Assembly: GCA_037951105.1 (NCBI GenBank)
Contig: JBAMJV010001790.1
Coordinates: 1-64,000, forward strand
Origin: Echinarachnius parma
Lineage: Eukaryota > Echinodermata > Echinoidea > Clypeasteroida > Echinarachniidae
DNA: 64,000 nt
Direction of reading: 5' to 3'
The translations under genes were made by a program, and so were the position numbers. Shown piece after piece: positions 37,495-50,220 of the stretch. The notes under the pieces were generated by a model. That model saw only the letters and a list, made by a program, of their open reading frames with translations. It did not search any database and had not been told where the DNA came from. The first letter of the stretch is position 1, and each line of letters starts with the position of its first letter.

Positions 37495-37600
37495 CATGGG
37501 CGTCGATACTTACGTAATACCTATTCATCAGGGGGGGGATGAATGAATAGATCACCCCCCCCCCTGACGAATGGGTATCAATTACAGATCAACGCCCATG
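37495..37600. mobile_element. 106-bp inverted-repeat element with paired G and C runs
   Basis: CATGGGCGTCGAT at the left and ATCAACGCCCATG at the right; internal GGGGGGGG and CCCCCCCCCCCC could pair to extend the hairpin. Confidence 0.82.
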
Positions 37601-38140
37601 GGGTTAATAAAGACTGTTCCTATTCATGTGCAGTGCCATCTTGCAAACACCTTGCCCATGGTGTGAAATACACACGGGCTCAGTGTATTGGGCAGAAGCT
37701 AACATAGTTACGAATGGTCGGACTGCCCTCTACATCCCCACGCATAGCAATCTTTAATATGAGTGGTGAAAAAAACCGCCTTTAAATCCAAGAAAGATAT
37801 TCTAATTGGATGCATTCTTGTTCCATTAGCATCAGCTATCTAACAGACAAGAAAATGTAGACTATTGAATGGAGAATTTAGCTTATTCGTTGAAATTTTA
37901 AAGATAGTAAGCATACAAAAATGGTAAGGACCGTGAACGGGCCAGGCCTTTAAATGATGTGAAGCAAGTATTGTGATAAGGATTGGGGGCGGGGAAAGGG
38001 CAATGTTATTGTAGAAATGAAGACGAAATATGCACCCATGAACATAATGATAATTTGAGTTCGGAGAGGCACACATCAAATTACCAGGGAGGCACAGGGA
38101 TGTCCTAAACTGGAGAGGAAAGAGTTAATTAAGCTTTGTG

Positions 38141-38358
38141 TTAAGCCCTCTGCAGACAGAGCCGACTCGACCCGATTCGGCTGGTTTTCATTCGGATCGG
38201 CTCAGTTTTCAGTGCCTTGCGACACACATTTTGCCAGTCGGATGCTAGTTGGGGCCAATTCAACACTATGAAACGGATCAGACTGACCGGGCCCACCTCT
38301 AGCCTGATTGAAACCAGTCAGATCGGGTCGAGTCGGCTCTGTCTGCGCCAGGCTTTAG
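38141..38358. mobile_element. 218-bp inverted-repeat element
   Basis: GCAGACAGAGCCGACTCGAC at the left and its exact complement at the right, extending to about 45 bp with CCGAT and GGTTT. Confidence 0.88.
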
Positions 38359-38370
38359 GCAGGGCTCAAC

Positions 38371-38615
38371 ACTAGCACTTTCCCACTTGCCATGCAGAGC
38401 AAGTAAAAATTGGTGTCCGGCAAGTGTAATTTCATTAATCATCTAGTTTTCTTGCCCGATATAATTTCTAACATGTAAGACTTCATCAACAAGTACGAGG
38501 GCAAGTAAATTCTATATTGGGGCAAGTAAATTTTCATATTTTGTTTATTTTTTGTTTAGTTTACTTGCCCGAACGGGCCAGTACAAACCAAAGTTAGTGT
38601 GGAGGCTTGTGTGAG
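38371..38615. mobile_element. hAT-like family CAGGGCTCAACACTAGCAC copy
   Basis: CAGGGCTCAACACTAGCAC at the left, GTTAGTGTGGAGGCTTGTG at the right, with CTTGCCCGA and GGCAAGTAAA inside. Same family as 7965. Confidence 0.72.
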
Positions 38616-39762
38616 GAATGATATACATGTAGATGACTGGGCAAGCCACTAGCTCATGACATTTCTTTTACCAATTATGTGTAAATAGAGAGGTATTCCT
38701 CAATGAAAAAATAAATAATAATTTCATACTAAAAATTGTGCGGTTAATTAATACAGAAGATTTATTGCCTGCAGTGCTTATTTATATTTGTGTCAATTCA
38801 AATAAGAGTGCACTTTCGTGATTTATTGCAAAAATTTGTGTATTTTTCGCACTTCAAACTTTTTACAAACGCTTTACAAACATGATTCTTTCTTTATGAA
38901 GGGGAAGGCTAAATAGATACTCATCATTAATGGCAATTTTCTTTCTCAATATCATTGCCTATTTATCACTCTTTCTCAATACCTGTAATAGTTGTCGTTC
39001 CAATTAGCTTTCCAATGATCACGGTGAATGCAAACGTGCCAACTCAATCAATCACACCATTTTAATTTTGTTAGGTAAGATTCATTAGAATTGTATATTC
39101 TTTACCCTTTTGGAATTGGCCCCGAAAAATGCATTCTGAGCTGGGTTGTATGAAGGTTGCATGATATACCAAAATCAAATCGTTTTTTCATGAATTAAAA
39201 AGAAATACCGGGAGAGAGGAAGGATAAAGATGGAGAATCAGAAAGCAAGAGAAAAAACAAAATTGTGAGATGGTCCCTAAGTATGGCTGGAAGGTGAGAT
39301 TCTCTTTTGACGGTTTTTGTTGTCGATGTTGTCGATTTTTTGGCAGAGCGGCCGACATGTGAGCTCTGATTAGTACACCTCTCGCTACCACTCTCGAGTG
39401 GGTAGTGCGTCTTTGGCAAGGTGGTTGAAAATGGAGCTCTGTAAATCTCTGACGGGACCCCCAGCCAAAGTAAAGAATAAACAATCCAGACCTGTTGGCC
39501 GATGGCAGAAGAATTCCCCACCCCCCCCCCCCCCCCCTTTCATTCCGTGATCACACCCACGGTTGATTTGCTGGATTGAATGCAAGAAATGAAGATTTAG
39601 AAGAAGTGCTTGCCCTTTTTATGGTGTATTGAATGTATTTATTCTGTTTATAGAGGATTTGATGAGAGAGAGAGAGAGGGAGAGAAAAGCTTGCTCCTTA
39701 TTCAGGGAGGGGGGGGGGCAGAATAAAATGAGATATGGTAGTGAAAAGGTTAATCCTGTTGG
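38616..39762. other. No gene seen; C run at 39519-39538
   Basis: Noncoding; short GA-rich text near 39665-39690. Confidence 0.5.
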
Positions 39763-39943
39763 CAGTGGCGTAGCTACGGATGGAGGGGGTCAGGGGCACA
39801 TGCCCCCAAAAATTATTGGTCAAAACATTAGAAAACATAAGGGGTACATTTTGTTTAAATAAAGAAATACATAAGGCTTGCCCCTCCCCCCCCCCCCCAA
39901 TAATTGATGTGCCCCCAATCAGTCCAACCATGCTACGCCACTG
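39763..39943. mobile_element. 181-bp hAT-like short element, CAGTGGCGTAGCTAC family
   Basis: CAGTGGCGTAGC left and exact complement GCTACGCCACTG right. Flanks CCTGTTGG and CCTTTTGG agree at 7 of 8. Contains a C run at about 39881-39898. Confidence 0.88.
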
Positions 39944-40989
39944 CCTTTTGGTGTGCAGATGTAAAGAGAAAAAAATCATCTGGTGTGAGGGAGAATGGCA
40001 TTAATATTTATGCTGTATTGATTTCTGCATACCACCTTGTAGGTCAAAGGCTTCTCTCTATATATGATGCTACATTTTCAGATGATAATTTGGGGAATAC
40101 TTATCAACAAATTTTAAAAGAGAGCTAAATGGGCTTCTAAAAAAGCTCCCAAACTTTAACAATTATTATCTCCAAGAGTTCTAAAAGTGACTTGGCGCCC
40201 TTCTCTTTCTCAACCGACAAATGCTCAAACCTTTATCATGAGAGAGAGAGATAGAGAAAGAGAGCGACAGCATTAGAGGGGGGAGAGCAGGCTAGATTTA
40301 GTGGAATAGTGCGATACGATAAAGAAACAAAATAGTTTCTTTTCAGAGAGCAGATTGCTCCTTTTTTTGGTTTGTGCAATATGACGAGGAAAAAAGTGTA
40401 CCAGTTCATTTTTGGTGTGTGGGATAAGACGTAAGAAAAAGAGACTCGGCAGAGAGAGAGAGGGGGAGAGCGCAGAGAACCAGCCAGATTTCTGTGGGTA
40501 TTTTTTGGATCGTCGAGTTGCGCAGTTGATATCGGGACCTTGGTTTGATCGGTTGGTGTCGTTTCATATCTCTTCTGTTTTTTCGTCTCTGGAAAATAAA
40601 GGAAGATATTGAAATTAATCTGAACCGATTATTGCAGATGTAACAAAGGAGGATCATAATATGTATCTTTCACTAATTGTGATGTTTGAAAATAATAACT
40701 TTTTTGTGGCGGATATGTCACTTGATCATTTGGTGGATTACTAAGCGGCATCATATTGGAATCAAATCATCGAGAGCCGAATGCCCTTTTCTTATTTTTG
40801 TGGGAATGATTTCAATAATTTTTCTCCAAATTCTTCTCGTTGGAATTCAAAAAGTGTGATTTTGTGCAAATATATATTTTGACAATCTTCCTTTGGAGAT
40901 TTGATGTCTGCGACTTGAATTGTCCATATTATTTTGTCAAATTTTTTTCTCAATATTTGTTCTTCTGAAGAAGGAATTTCCTATGTTTT
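39944..40989. other. No gene seen; GA-rich tracts
   Basis: Purine-rich GAGAGA tracts near 40240 and 40455. The stretch 40440-40600 is slightly GC-richer, but no coding exon or promoter signal can be supported. Confidence 0.45.
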
Positions 40990-41350
40990 TATTTCGAAGT
41001 TTAGATTGGCACTGGCTGAAGTGCTGCTACAGTATTTCTCGTACAACTATTTGCATAATTTCCTTCATTTAGAGGTTTTATAGTTTCTCTTTTCAAATTA
41101 ATTTCTGTGAAGTATTATTAGAGCTGGAGCAGTATTTTTTAAGGCAAACTGACCATTTCTTGCGTAGATCTGAAGTGCTGGGACATTATTGTATAGTGCA
41201 ACCGTTCTCATATTTATGTGATTTAGAAGCCCCTTTTGTTTTCTTTTCAAATTTATTTCTGGGAACTAAGTATTAAGAGCTGGAGCAATTTCCCGTCAAG
41301 TGCGGCCATTTCTTGTATTGATATGAAGTGCTACAGCATTAATGTAGAGT
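40990..41350. repeat. Two to three diverged copies of about 155 bp
   Basis: GAAGTGCT, TTCTCATATTTAT and GAGCTGGAGCA recur with similar spacing. Confidence 0.72.
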
Positions 41351-41504
41351 GCACCTCTTCTCATATTTATTTGATGTATGTGCTTTGTTGCTGGTATAAT
41401 GTATTCAACCTTTGGAGACCATTTGATTTTGGTACAACATGAATTATCCATAGACCCCAGTCCGAGTGTTTTCAGGACCAGTCGTGGATGGGTTGAGAGC
41501 TTGG

Positions 41505-41831
41505 GGGGTTTCACAAAGATCCTAAGTTGATCTTAAGCACTAAGATGGTCTTAAATATTATGGAAAGCCACTAGTGTCTTGAAACAGTTTTGTAAAAGTT
41601 ATGTTGAAATGCATAAAATGTTGATTCAAATCATATATCAAAGAGATTCATGATCTTCACATCAAGTTCATGAAATTTCTTTGATAATTAGAAAATATAT
41701 ATGATATGAATCAACATTTTATGCATTTCAACATAACTTTTACAAAACTGTTTTAAGACACTAATGGCTTTCCATAATATTTAAGACCATCTTAGTGCTA
41801 AGATCAACTTAGGATCTCTGTGAAACACCCC
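41505..41831. mobile_element. Palindromic MITE of about 327 bp
   Basis: Arms of about 140 bp: GTTTCACA-AGATCCTAAGTT, GATGGTCTTAAATATTATGG and ACATAACTTTTACAAAACTG in each. The loop is about 50 bp near 41668. Partial family B copy just upstream (41431-41497). Confidence 0.92.
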
Positions 41832-42049
41832 CCTGGAACATTATTCTTTGGGGAACACATGTATGTGACACAGATTGCTACCCACAATATCTAAAAGTGA
41901 TTTGATTGGGGATGCTCCTATACCTTTAGATGCATATAATCTGGATTTGGCCTTTATTTATTATAATGCATCTTAAATCATTGTATTTTTACATTCTGTC
42001 CATCATCAAAGAAGTTTGTATTTGTATGTTGTTTATGGATAAACTAGTT

Positions 42050-42135
42050 CAGGACTGGTCTTAAAAATAAGTGTCCTGGGGTTTTTGAAGGATGCATGTT
42101 ATAAAAAGAATTTAATCATGTTCTGTGGGTTAAGC
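42050..42135. mobile_element. Diverged family B copy
   Basis: TTCAGGACTGGTC, GATGCATGTTATA and GTGGGTTAA. Confidence 0.55.
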
Positions 42136-42619
42136 GCGCTGGAACATTATTCTTTGGGGGCATGTGCGACCATTTCTGGTATTGAATCGATTTGAGATGA
42201 GCCTTCGGTTGGATGAAATCTGATCAGCGCAGAAACGTGCCTGGCAGTAACAAAGGAATATCCATTCTATCCATCCACTCTATAAAAAGGATAAAGCACT
42301 TTATATTCAAGTAGAGGTTGCTGTAGCTGATTTGGGAAATGCATTTTGTTTTTTTATTCGAAAGCAATTTGATGTATAGGCCTGTGTACGTATAGCTTTT
42401 CCTGTTTACTATTTTCGTGATGGTCATAAATTTGGTTGTGCACTTATATATTTGATACGATCCTATACTGCCTATCCTTTAACAATTCGTGCGTTATAGA
42501 GAATACATTTGGTTATTCACTCAAACAAATATTGAAGTGCCAAAGGATCTTTAATACTTTACAAAGTGCATCAACAGCCTTTTTACTTTTAATCAGATAT
42601 ATTAGCATTATTAATGGTC

Positions 42620-42890
42620 TTTTATGATTTCATATTTGTACAATATTTCCACAGACAGAAAGAAGGGATCATAAAAGGAAAATAAGTTTGTTTAAATACA
42701 TAAAATAAGGATAATAGATTATTGATGGTCCTGTTTGCTTGTATATCTGTACAATATTTATACAGACAGAAAGAGGGAAACTTAGGAAAATAGTATGTAT
42801 GCATAAAATATGGACAGTATATGGTTTAGTATCATTGGTCCTTTATGCTTTCATATTTGTACAATACTTCTACAGACAGAAACTTAGGAG
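42620..42890. repeat. Three diverged tandem copies of about 115 bp
   Basis: TGTACAATATTT--ACAGACAG recurs at about 42637, 42747 and 42866. Confidence 0.85.
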
Positions 42891-43137
42891 TCCAAAGTAT
42901 AATGATCAACAGTAGATTGTTCAATAATAAATATTTAAATTTAGGAGATCCAAATTGTTCAGTACTAATGTGTGACTGATTTTTTTAGTAACATCCGCAA
43001 CAACAACTCTAGCTCCAAACAGAGAAAATATAACTATTTAATTAAAATCAAAGTATTTTGATCCCCAATCGTGCATTCTAAAATACAGGTTTTAATGCAA
43101 TTGAAGAGAATTGAGCAAATGCTAGCATGGAAAGATA

Positions 43138-43358
43138 TACCGTAGAACACCATCGTCAAGCACCCCCAAGCACCTATACGCATCTTGCTTTTAAAGAGCG
43201 CCTGCTCTCTGTCCAAAAGGGAAACGTTAATCAAGAATGCAAATAATGGTGAGGAATATTCATGAGGATAATAATGGAGGTGAATCTCATGGAAACGTCA
43301 CTTAAAAGCAAGATGGGTATAGGTGCTTGGGGGTGCTTGACGACGGTGTTCTACGGTA
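43138..43358. mobile_element. 221-bp mariner-like MITE
   Basis: TA at both flanks. TACCGTAGAACACCATCGTC left end, nearly perfect complement right. Terminal repeats about 58 bp. Confidence 0.9.
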
Positions 43359-46300
43359 TATGTACTACTAACTTCTCAATATTGAAGTCATAAAGAGTCA
43401 AAGTAAGTCATAAGAACTGTGCCATACAAAACTAACAATGCTTGGCAAACCACATGCTGCTTCTGCCAAGCTTTGACAAATGGGGTGAAAATGTATATTG
43501 TATCATATATAATTATTCTTTGTGTTATTCTAAGGGAGAAGTATCCTGAGGAATGGTATTGACTTTTCACAGAAATAGTGCATATGATCAGATATTAAAG
43601 TGGGGGTGAGAATTTTGTGTGTGTGTGTGTGTTTTATAATAAAGTCCATTTTGACATTTAGGGAATTCATTGTATTTATAAAAAAGACAATTTGACAGAT
43701 TTTGTTCATGTTGTCAATGTCAGCAAAGTTTGAAACATTTGCTTTTCACAGAAAAGATCAACATCAAAAGGGAGAGAAAATTTGCCAGATGTGTTTGTCA
43801 AACTACAATGTCACATGTTAGGAAATACTGTGTCAAGTTTTAGGAGATTTTTTGTGTGTTAAGAGGAAGCAAAGTTGAAACTTTTCTTTTAAAATAATAT
43901 TGACCTTTCACAGATACTATGCATATAAATTTATGAAAGAGGTAGTGAACCTGTGTATTTAAAGATGTGTTTTTGAAAGTACAATTTCACATGGCACAAA
44001 ATGTGACAATACTAAAGTTTTAGTCCTGTTATCAGAGAATACAAACAATTGACATTTGTTGTATTCTGATGTTTATTTGGCGGTACATGTAGATATTAAA
44101 GAAAATGAGTTTGGTATGAATCATCCTTTAAATCATTCAGTACTGGTCCCAAAATGTCTTTGCTGGGGTTTATGGAGAATTATGTTTTGAAACAATGTAA
44201 ATACAATGCACATTTAGGACTGCTCCCAAAATACTGAACTACTTTATAGCCATGTGTAAGTTTTTCTACCTTTCTAGCATGGTGGAGTTATAACTATTTG
44301 TTTGTAGTGATATGGTGCAAGTTTTGTTTACTAAGTTCAGTTTTGACCAGAACTTTACTATCCCTTTAAGTCCATTTAGATTCCCAAGGCAATATTTCAT
44401 CTATGCACATAATCGGGATGCCGAACATGAATCTCTGCATAAATTAATGTACAAAACTTCTTGAGGGGCCGTGGACATGACAATCTTGTGAGCACTAGAA
44501 ATGCCAATATTCTAAGATGGATGTCTCCTCTCGTATCTGCCCTAACCAAAACAATATCCGCTACTTTAGATGTCGGTAACCATGGGAACCATGATTTTTA
44601 TATGGTGCTTAACATTTCTCATGTTGCATTTAAGTATCATGAATGGGTTATATACCTCAGTGATGGGTTTATTTACCTCTCGGCAAAATGGGGGTCTCTA
44701 GAGGTAGCTTTGCTACATACCTAGATAATATTTAAGTAACTTAATTGTATAATTTGGGAGTAATATTTTATTCGGAGTTGAATATTGTTTATTTTTCAAA
44801 TGCTAATGTTCTCTACTGAAAAATGTCTTTGTTTCTATGAATATGATAATTTCAATTTTAATATCAACCCCAAATAATTTAGAAGTAATTCGACAATACT
44901 TTTAACGCCTATGTTAAACAAATGGAGATGTTTTTTTTTTTTTTATTCATGATGCAGTTTTGAGCTTGGATGTTCAGATTGCCTGTTTAAGAATGTGTAC
45001 CGTTCATAACTCCTTAAAATCATCCTACCAATAATATCCAGCAAATAATGTTCACCAATATCCGAATGAATCATAAAAGGGAATACAAGTTGAGATGGGC
45101 CAATAAGGGATAATGAAGCTGATAAACGTAGCAGGAAGATGTTGCTACGGTAACGTAAATAATTAATCATCCACGATGCATCATTCTTGGGATAACTGGG
45201 GCAGCCCCAATAGAGAGAGAGGTACCTAGTACCTCCTCCTAAGCCTCAGCACGTAGATTTTGTAGATAAGCTTTGATTGGCTGGATGAACTGCATCAACT
45301 AGGAAGATTGTTAGAATGCAAATCAATCTTGATGAATACAAAGAATGTTAAAAGTTTGATCACAATACAAGTGTTATATTTGTATTGTAAAAAAGGTTTT
45401 ATAAGTAGACTCATTTGTATACGTTTGATGACAATCCAAGTATATTTGTATCCTGATTAAAAGTTTGAAAATGTTTCTTCTTGGGAGCATTGTTAGCATG
45501 AACATTCATCTGTCTGTATTGGTATAAATTTCATGAGAAGAAGAAGAATCATTTTCAAAATTGTTTAACACAATATAAATAATTACCTCACAAATTGTTG
45601 GCTGTTATCAGTACAGTCGGGTCGCAATGCTGACAAAGGCTGTAGATGACAACTAAAATAAAAACAATCTTGGAGGTTGATATAATTATATACATTGTGA
45701 TCAAAAGTTAACAAATTATTTTTTTCTTGGGAACATTGTTCATTTCTTTCAATCATGAAATGTAACCTTGACGTACATGTACATGCATGTACGTCATCAG
45801 AAATACAAATGAACGAACGATTGCTCATTCCAAAATGTTTTCTCTTTTTACTTGAATTAAATAAGACATGCAATATGCCATACATACAAATGAAGGAATG
45901 ATTGCTTACTTCAAAGTTGTTTGGGGTTTATTTTTATTTATTTATTTTTATTTTTTTTGGGGGGGGACTTAATGCACCTGTTTTAGTTTTAAATCGGGAA
46001 GAGATGTATAAAGTTGATTTAATATGAGGCATAGACCATTTTGTCTAGTGGTGTTTTCTATGAAAATAATTCAAAGAAAAATGATGCCGCTTTCAATAAA
46101 GAATTTTCATTAAAAAAATAATATAATTGTTGAAGTTTAATCTACATCAGTTGCATTTTGAATAAAAATTGATAATTCAGGTTCTTTTTTCTGAGACTCA
46201 AAAGTCTAACTCATTGATTTGATATCGGTCTAAACTACATTGTGCCTGAAGAATTTTACTCGCATCGTTCAGCCCCTTTCCAAATATTATTTTCTGCTCT

Positions 46301-46540
46301 CTAGGCTGGTCATTTTTGTCCACTCTTTCATAAATCGCCTGGACACAATGGTAGGGGTATTTCACCCTTTTGTGACATTGTCCAAAGCATATTTTTGTTG
46401 GGGATGGATAAGTCTTGTGGGAGTTTTAGGGGATTATTCTCTGCAATTTTGTGTTATTTTACGCAATACTGGGTGTGCCTAGAGAGGATTTCAAGTTTGA
46501 ATGAACCTTTTTTCTATCAATGAAAGCATATTTTTTTGTT
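43359..46540. other. No gene seen; two repeat relics
   Basis: AT-rich noncoding. Diverged family B copy near 44134-44186; right half of family D near 44280-44369 (CAGTTTTGACCAGAAC-CTATCCCTTTAA); GT run at 43617-43632. Confidence 0.5.
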
Positions 46541-46565
46541 GGGGGGGGGGGGGGGGGGGGGGGGG
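46541..46565. repeat. Poly-G run of 25
   Basis: Uninterrupted G homopolymer. Confidence 0.97.
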
Positions 46566-47645
46566 TGATGGGAAACATTGGGGTTGAAAATGGAGAACGA
46601 GAAATTACCCAAACAAATCACAAGAAGAGAACAAAGTGGAGGGAGCAGAGAGGTGATAAAGAGAGAGAGATCGGTAAATAGACAGAAAATTATGGCAATT
46701 CAAATGAAAAAGGGGAGGACTGGGAGAGAGAGAGAGGGGGAGACGGAGTCATATCAAGGAGAGAAGTTATATTTTAGGAACAGATTTTCTGTACAAATTA
46801 TTTCACAAACCACCTGCCTAATGTGCAAATATCAGCATATATAAGGTGTCAAGTTCAACTATTCCATTTGGCGGCACAGAAGTATCACCTTTCCTGTCGC
46901 CACTTTGTAAATCTCTGTCAAACTCTTTGTAACAAACATAGCGTCTCATACAACATGCATGGACACCTTTTTGGTTCTGTGTAACAAAGATTTATTTATT
47001 TATAAGGATCTATTAACTTAAATCTGAAAATATAATTGTCAGTTGGACTGTGCTTGTCCCAGTTTTCTGTAAAAAGAAGAAAAATAATCTTCTTTGAAAA
47101 GTCTCTGTTTGAGATGTATGTACAGTACTTCTAAGGGGAAATTTGAATTTGTATTTATTTGAAGCGGCTACATTCACTCTGAAAAATGTTGAAGGAGGCT
47201 TTTTGCAGCATTTTCACGACTAAAACTGGGTGGTGTCGGTATTTATGAATCTTTTTGCACACAAATCAGATATGATGATTCATTTTTCTAACTAGACCCT
47301 GCCTACTGGATTCTGTTAATATTTAATATTTCCTTTTATTGATTATAAGTAAAGTAACCATTGAGAAAATATACCCCCTTTTATTTTCATATTTTTATTA
47401 AACACAATTAGCCTCAAGGCAATACTGCTGTAAACTACATATTGGGGTGACTGATTGCAAGCTGATAAATGGGTGAAGCGGCTATGTCCTTGAACTAGAG
47501 AGACTTAGCGATTTGCACAAACACCTTGAGAAAAATAACAGTTACGGAAGTGATTTGTGAAAGCACAATATCTAACCCATTTAGGTATGGTTTGGTATGG
47601 TATGGTTACAAACAAAAATGAGTTGTGGACTGTGGAGAATGTGTG
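46566..47645. other. No gene seen
   Basis: GA-rich near 46650-46760; otherwise AT-rich noncoding. Confidence 0.5.
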
Positions 47646-47738
47646 TTAACCCATTCAGGACTGGTCCCGAAAATACTTGGGCTAGGGTCCATGGAGAATA
47701 CATGTTATAGCAAAATAAATCAGTCCTGAATGGGTTAA
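47646..47738. mobile_element. 93-bp TTAA element, family B
   Basis: TTAA at both ends; CCCATTCAGGACTGGTCCC left, CAGTCCTGAATGGG right. Confidence 0.88.
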
Positions 47739-48232
47739 ATACAAAATCAAACAATCTTGTTTGGGTTATTTTTAATGCAGGAGAGCCTCCCATTTTGGAG
47801 TTATGCAAAAGCATGAGAAAGGAAGGCCTCAATATGTCTCAGTTGTAGCTGATTTAAAATGTGCCGGTAGTTTTATCAAAAGTTAAAGATAAATTAAAGT
47901 AAATGATTGACACAGAAAAGTGATAATTGACTGCAAAGTAGAGGCTGAAACATCAAATTAAAAGAGGCAGACTGAAAAATAAATACAGAAATGGTAAATA
48001 ATACTGTTTGATCACATAAATAATGCAATATGTAGACGGTGTCAATCCAAGTGGAAAGGCTAATCAAATCTGCGCCCTTAATTCTTGTACAGCAAAAGTG
48101 AAATATATAAGTTGGAAGAAGCAAAAATAGATAGAAGATATGTGAAGGAGACTTTCGAATTGGTAGACAAATTACAAAAAGATACTGGGTTGAATCTACT
48201 GACAGACAGACAGACATGTAGCTTGATTCATA

Positions 48233-48323
48233 TTAACCCCTTTCCTACGGGGAACCTGGTCTATAAGGAAATCCCCATAGAATTTGTACTTGGCCAACCA
48301 GGTTCTTGTAGGCAAGGGGTTAA
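48233..48323. mobile_element. 91-bp TTAA element, family A-like
   Basis: TTAA at both ends; CCCCTTTCCTACGGGGAACC left, GTAGGCAAGGGG right. Confidence 0.82.
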
Positions 48324-49060
48324 CATAAAGAGAATGGCAAAGAAGAATATAGAGAGAGGTGTAAGGAGAGGGGTGGGGGGGGGGGGGGGGGTCGAGGATG
48401 GTAAGGGGAAAGAGAGAGGTTGAACTGAATCAAAAGTAGCCTAGAATCATTTGAAAGTTAGAAAGGCTGGAGCAAAAAACAACACTGCTAGACAGATGGT
48501 TGAGTGTTTGATCACATTCGTGAATTAAGTCGTAGCCAGTGTCACTCTGGTTCGTCCGTCCAATCTAATCTCAATGTCTACCACCCGGTATGAGTCACCC
48601 CCTTCGTGTTCATTGGCTTCCAATCGATCATGAATATAAATCCCTCTCCCTTCATCCCATGGAGTGATGGAGTGATGATCTTCCAGGGGCCCATCCCCTC
48701 CTTGAGAGATTCTCCTCGTCACTTTTATCTTTACTCCTACAACATCTTTCTTTGAAATATGTATTAAAACGAAATGAGCCTATATTCATTATTGTGATTC
48801 TTCTGTAAAGAGGTGTAGGTATTGTTGGGGGGGGGGGGGGGGGGGGCTGTGGCAGGGCACAGGGGGGCACATATATGCAAATATTTTGATCATGAATGAA
48901 AAGGAAACTGCAACCCATGGATTGTACTTCTATTTCCTATCATTGGTTCACTTGCTATGCACATACCACCACTTTGCAAATGCTAGTCGCAATCCCACTC
49001 CTCAATAACTTTTCCGCTATGAGGTCATTATGGGGAATCCCCTCTTACCTTTTAACAGGA
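48324..49060. other. No gene seen; G runs at 48375-48391 and 48827-48846
   Basis: Noncoding with two long G homopolymers. Confidence 0.55.
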
Positions 49061-50220
49061 GTTATTCATTCGGATCGCCATGTACGTTTCCCAATAGGCC
49101 ACAAAAGACAGATTATAAATTGGTAAATTTCCTTTTCCTGGTAAATGGTTTCATTTAGGATGCAAAACTTCTATAAGCTCTGAACTTCTGAAGTAGGTTT
49201 GTTCATTTATTCAAGGGCTATTCATTTCTCTAACGATGTCATCTGGGCAAGCCCCCTTCTATTTCTAACACAAGGCACATGACGATATCTGTGTAGATTT
49301 TAAAATGGGTAAATTTGTACATTTCCCAAAAGGTAATAATGATAAATGCACTCTCCTGGTAATGCTTCTCTTAGATTAACGCTGGAAAAACCTGGTAATT
49401 TATGAAAGAAAGAAAAAATATTTCATGATTTGGGTAATCCATTTGGGGGAATTCAATTTATACACAAGATACATTCCAACTCATGTTCATTACAAAGTTA
49501 TGTTACTACCAAGTAGAATGTTAATAATTTCCCCAATAGATATTTCCACTAATAAAGTTCTATTTCAAATCATTCTTCTCTTTTTTAAACTCTGAAGAAG
49601 ATTAATTCAGTCATTTATTCAAAGACTCATTTTTCTCAAGATTCTTCATCGTAATTGGTAGACATTTAAAATAATTTTTGTGGTAATAATTTCATTAAAA
49701 AATGTATTACACTCTTTCTAACTCTGGAAGTAGATTTATTTGGTAATTTATTCATGGACCACATATTTGTACAGATTCTTGTTTGCACAAGACATATTTC
49801 AACCCTTGTTCTTTTCCCAGTAGATGATATTGCTACATTTCCTGATAGGTCATATGATACCAGTTCATTCCTTTCCGTGGTAATGGTTTCATTTCAAAAT
49901 GCGCTCCTCTCGTATAGGTCTGAAGTAGGTTTTTTGGTTATTGTTTCAAGCCTTTCAAGGACTCATATTTCTAAAGATTTGTCCATGCACGCAACATATT
50001 CCAGTCCCTTGCTTATTTCCAGGCAGATCCTCTTGCTACGTTTCTCAAGAGGTCATAAGATACACTCATTTCCGTTGTAATAGTTTCTTTTCAAAATCTG
50101 CTTGTTTAAAATTTGCTCGTTGAAAGTCTGGAATAGGGTTTATTTAGTCAATTGCTCAAGGATTCTCCCCAGAAACAAGCAATTTCCTAATTTTCTTGCA
50201 CTATTTGTTATTTATTCATA
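49061..50220. repeat. About five diverged tandem copies of roughly 200 bp
   Basis: CTGAAGTAGGTTT-TT-ATTTATTCAAGG, GTACATTTCC-A-AGGTCAT and TGGTAATGGTTTCATTT blocks recur in order. Confidence 0.72.

Noticed and set aside
40412-40612. Possible first exon or promoter near GA-rich tracts
   Set aside because: Slightly GC-richer than its surroundings, but no core promoter, splice donor or conserved protein could be shown.
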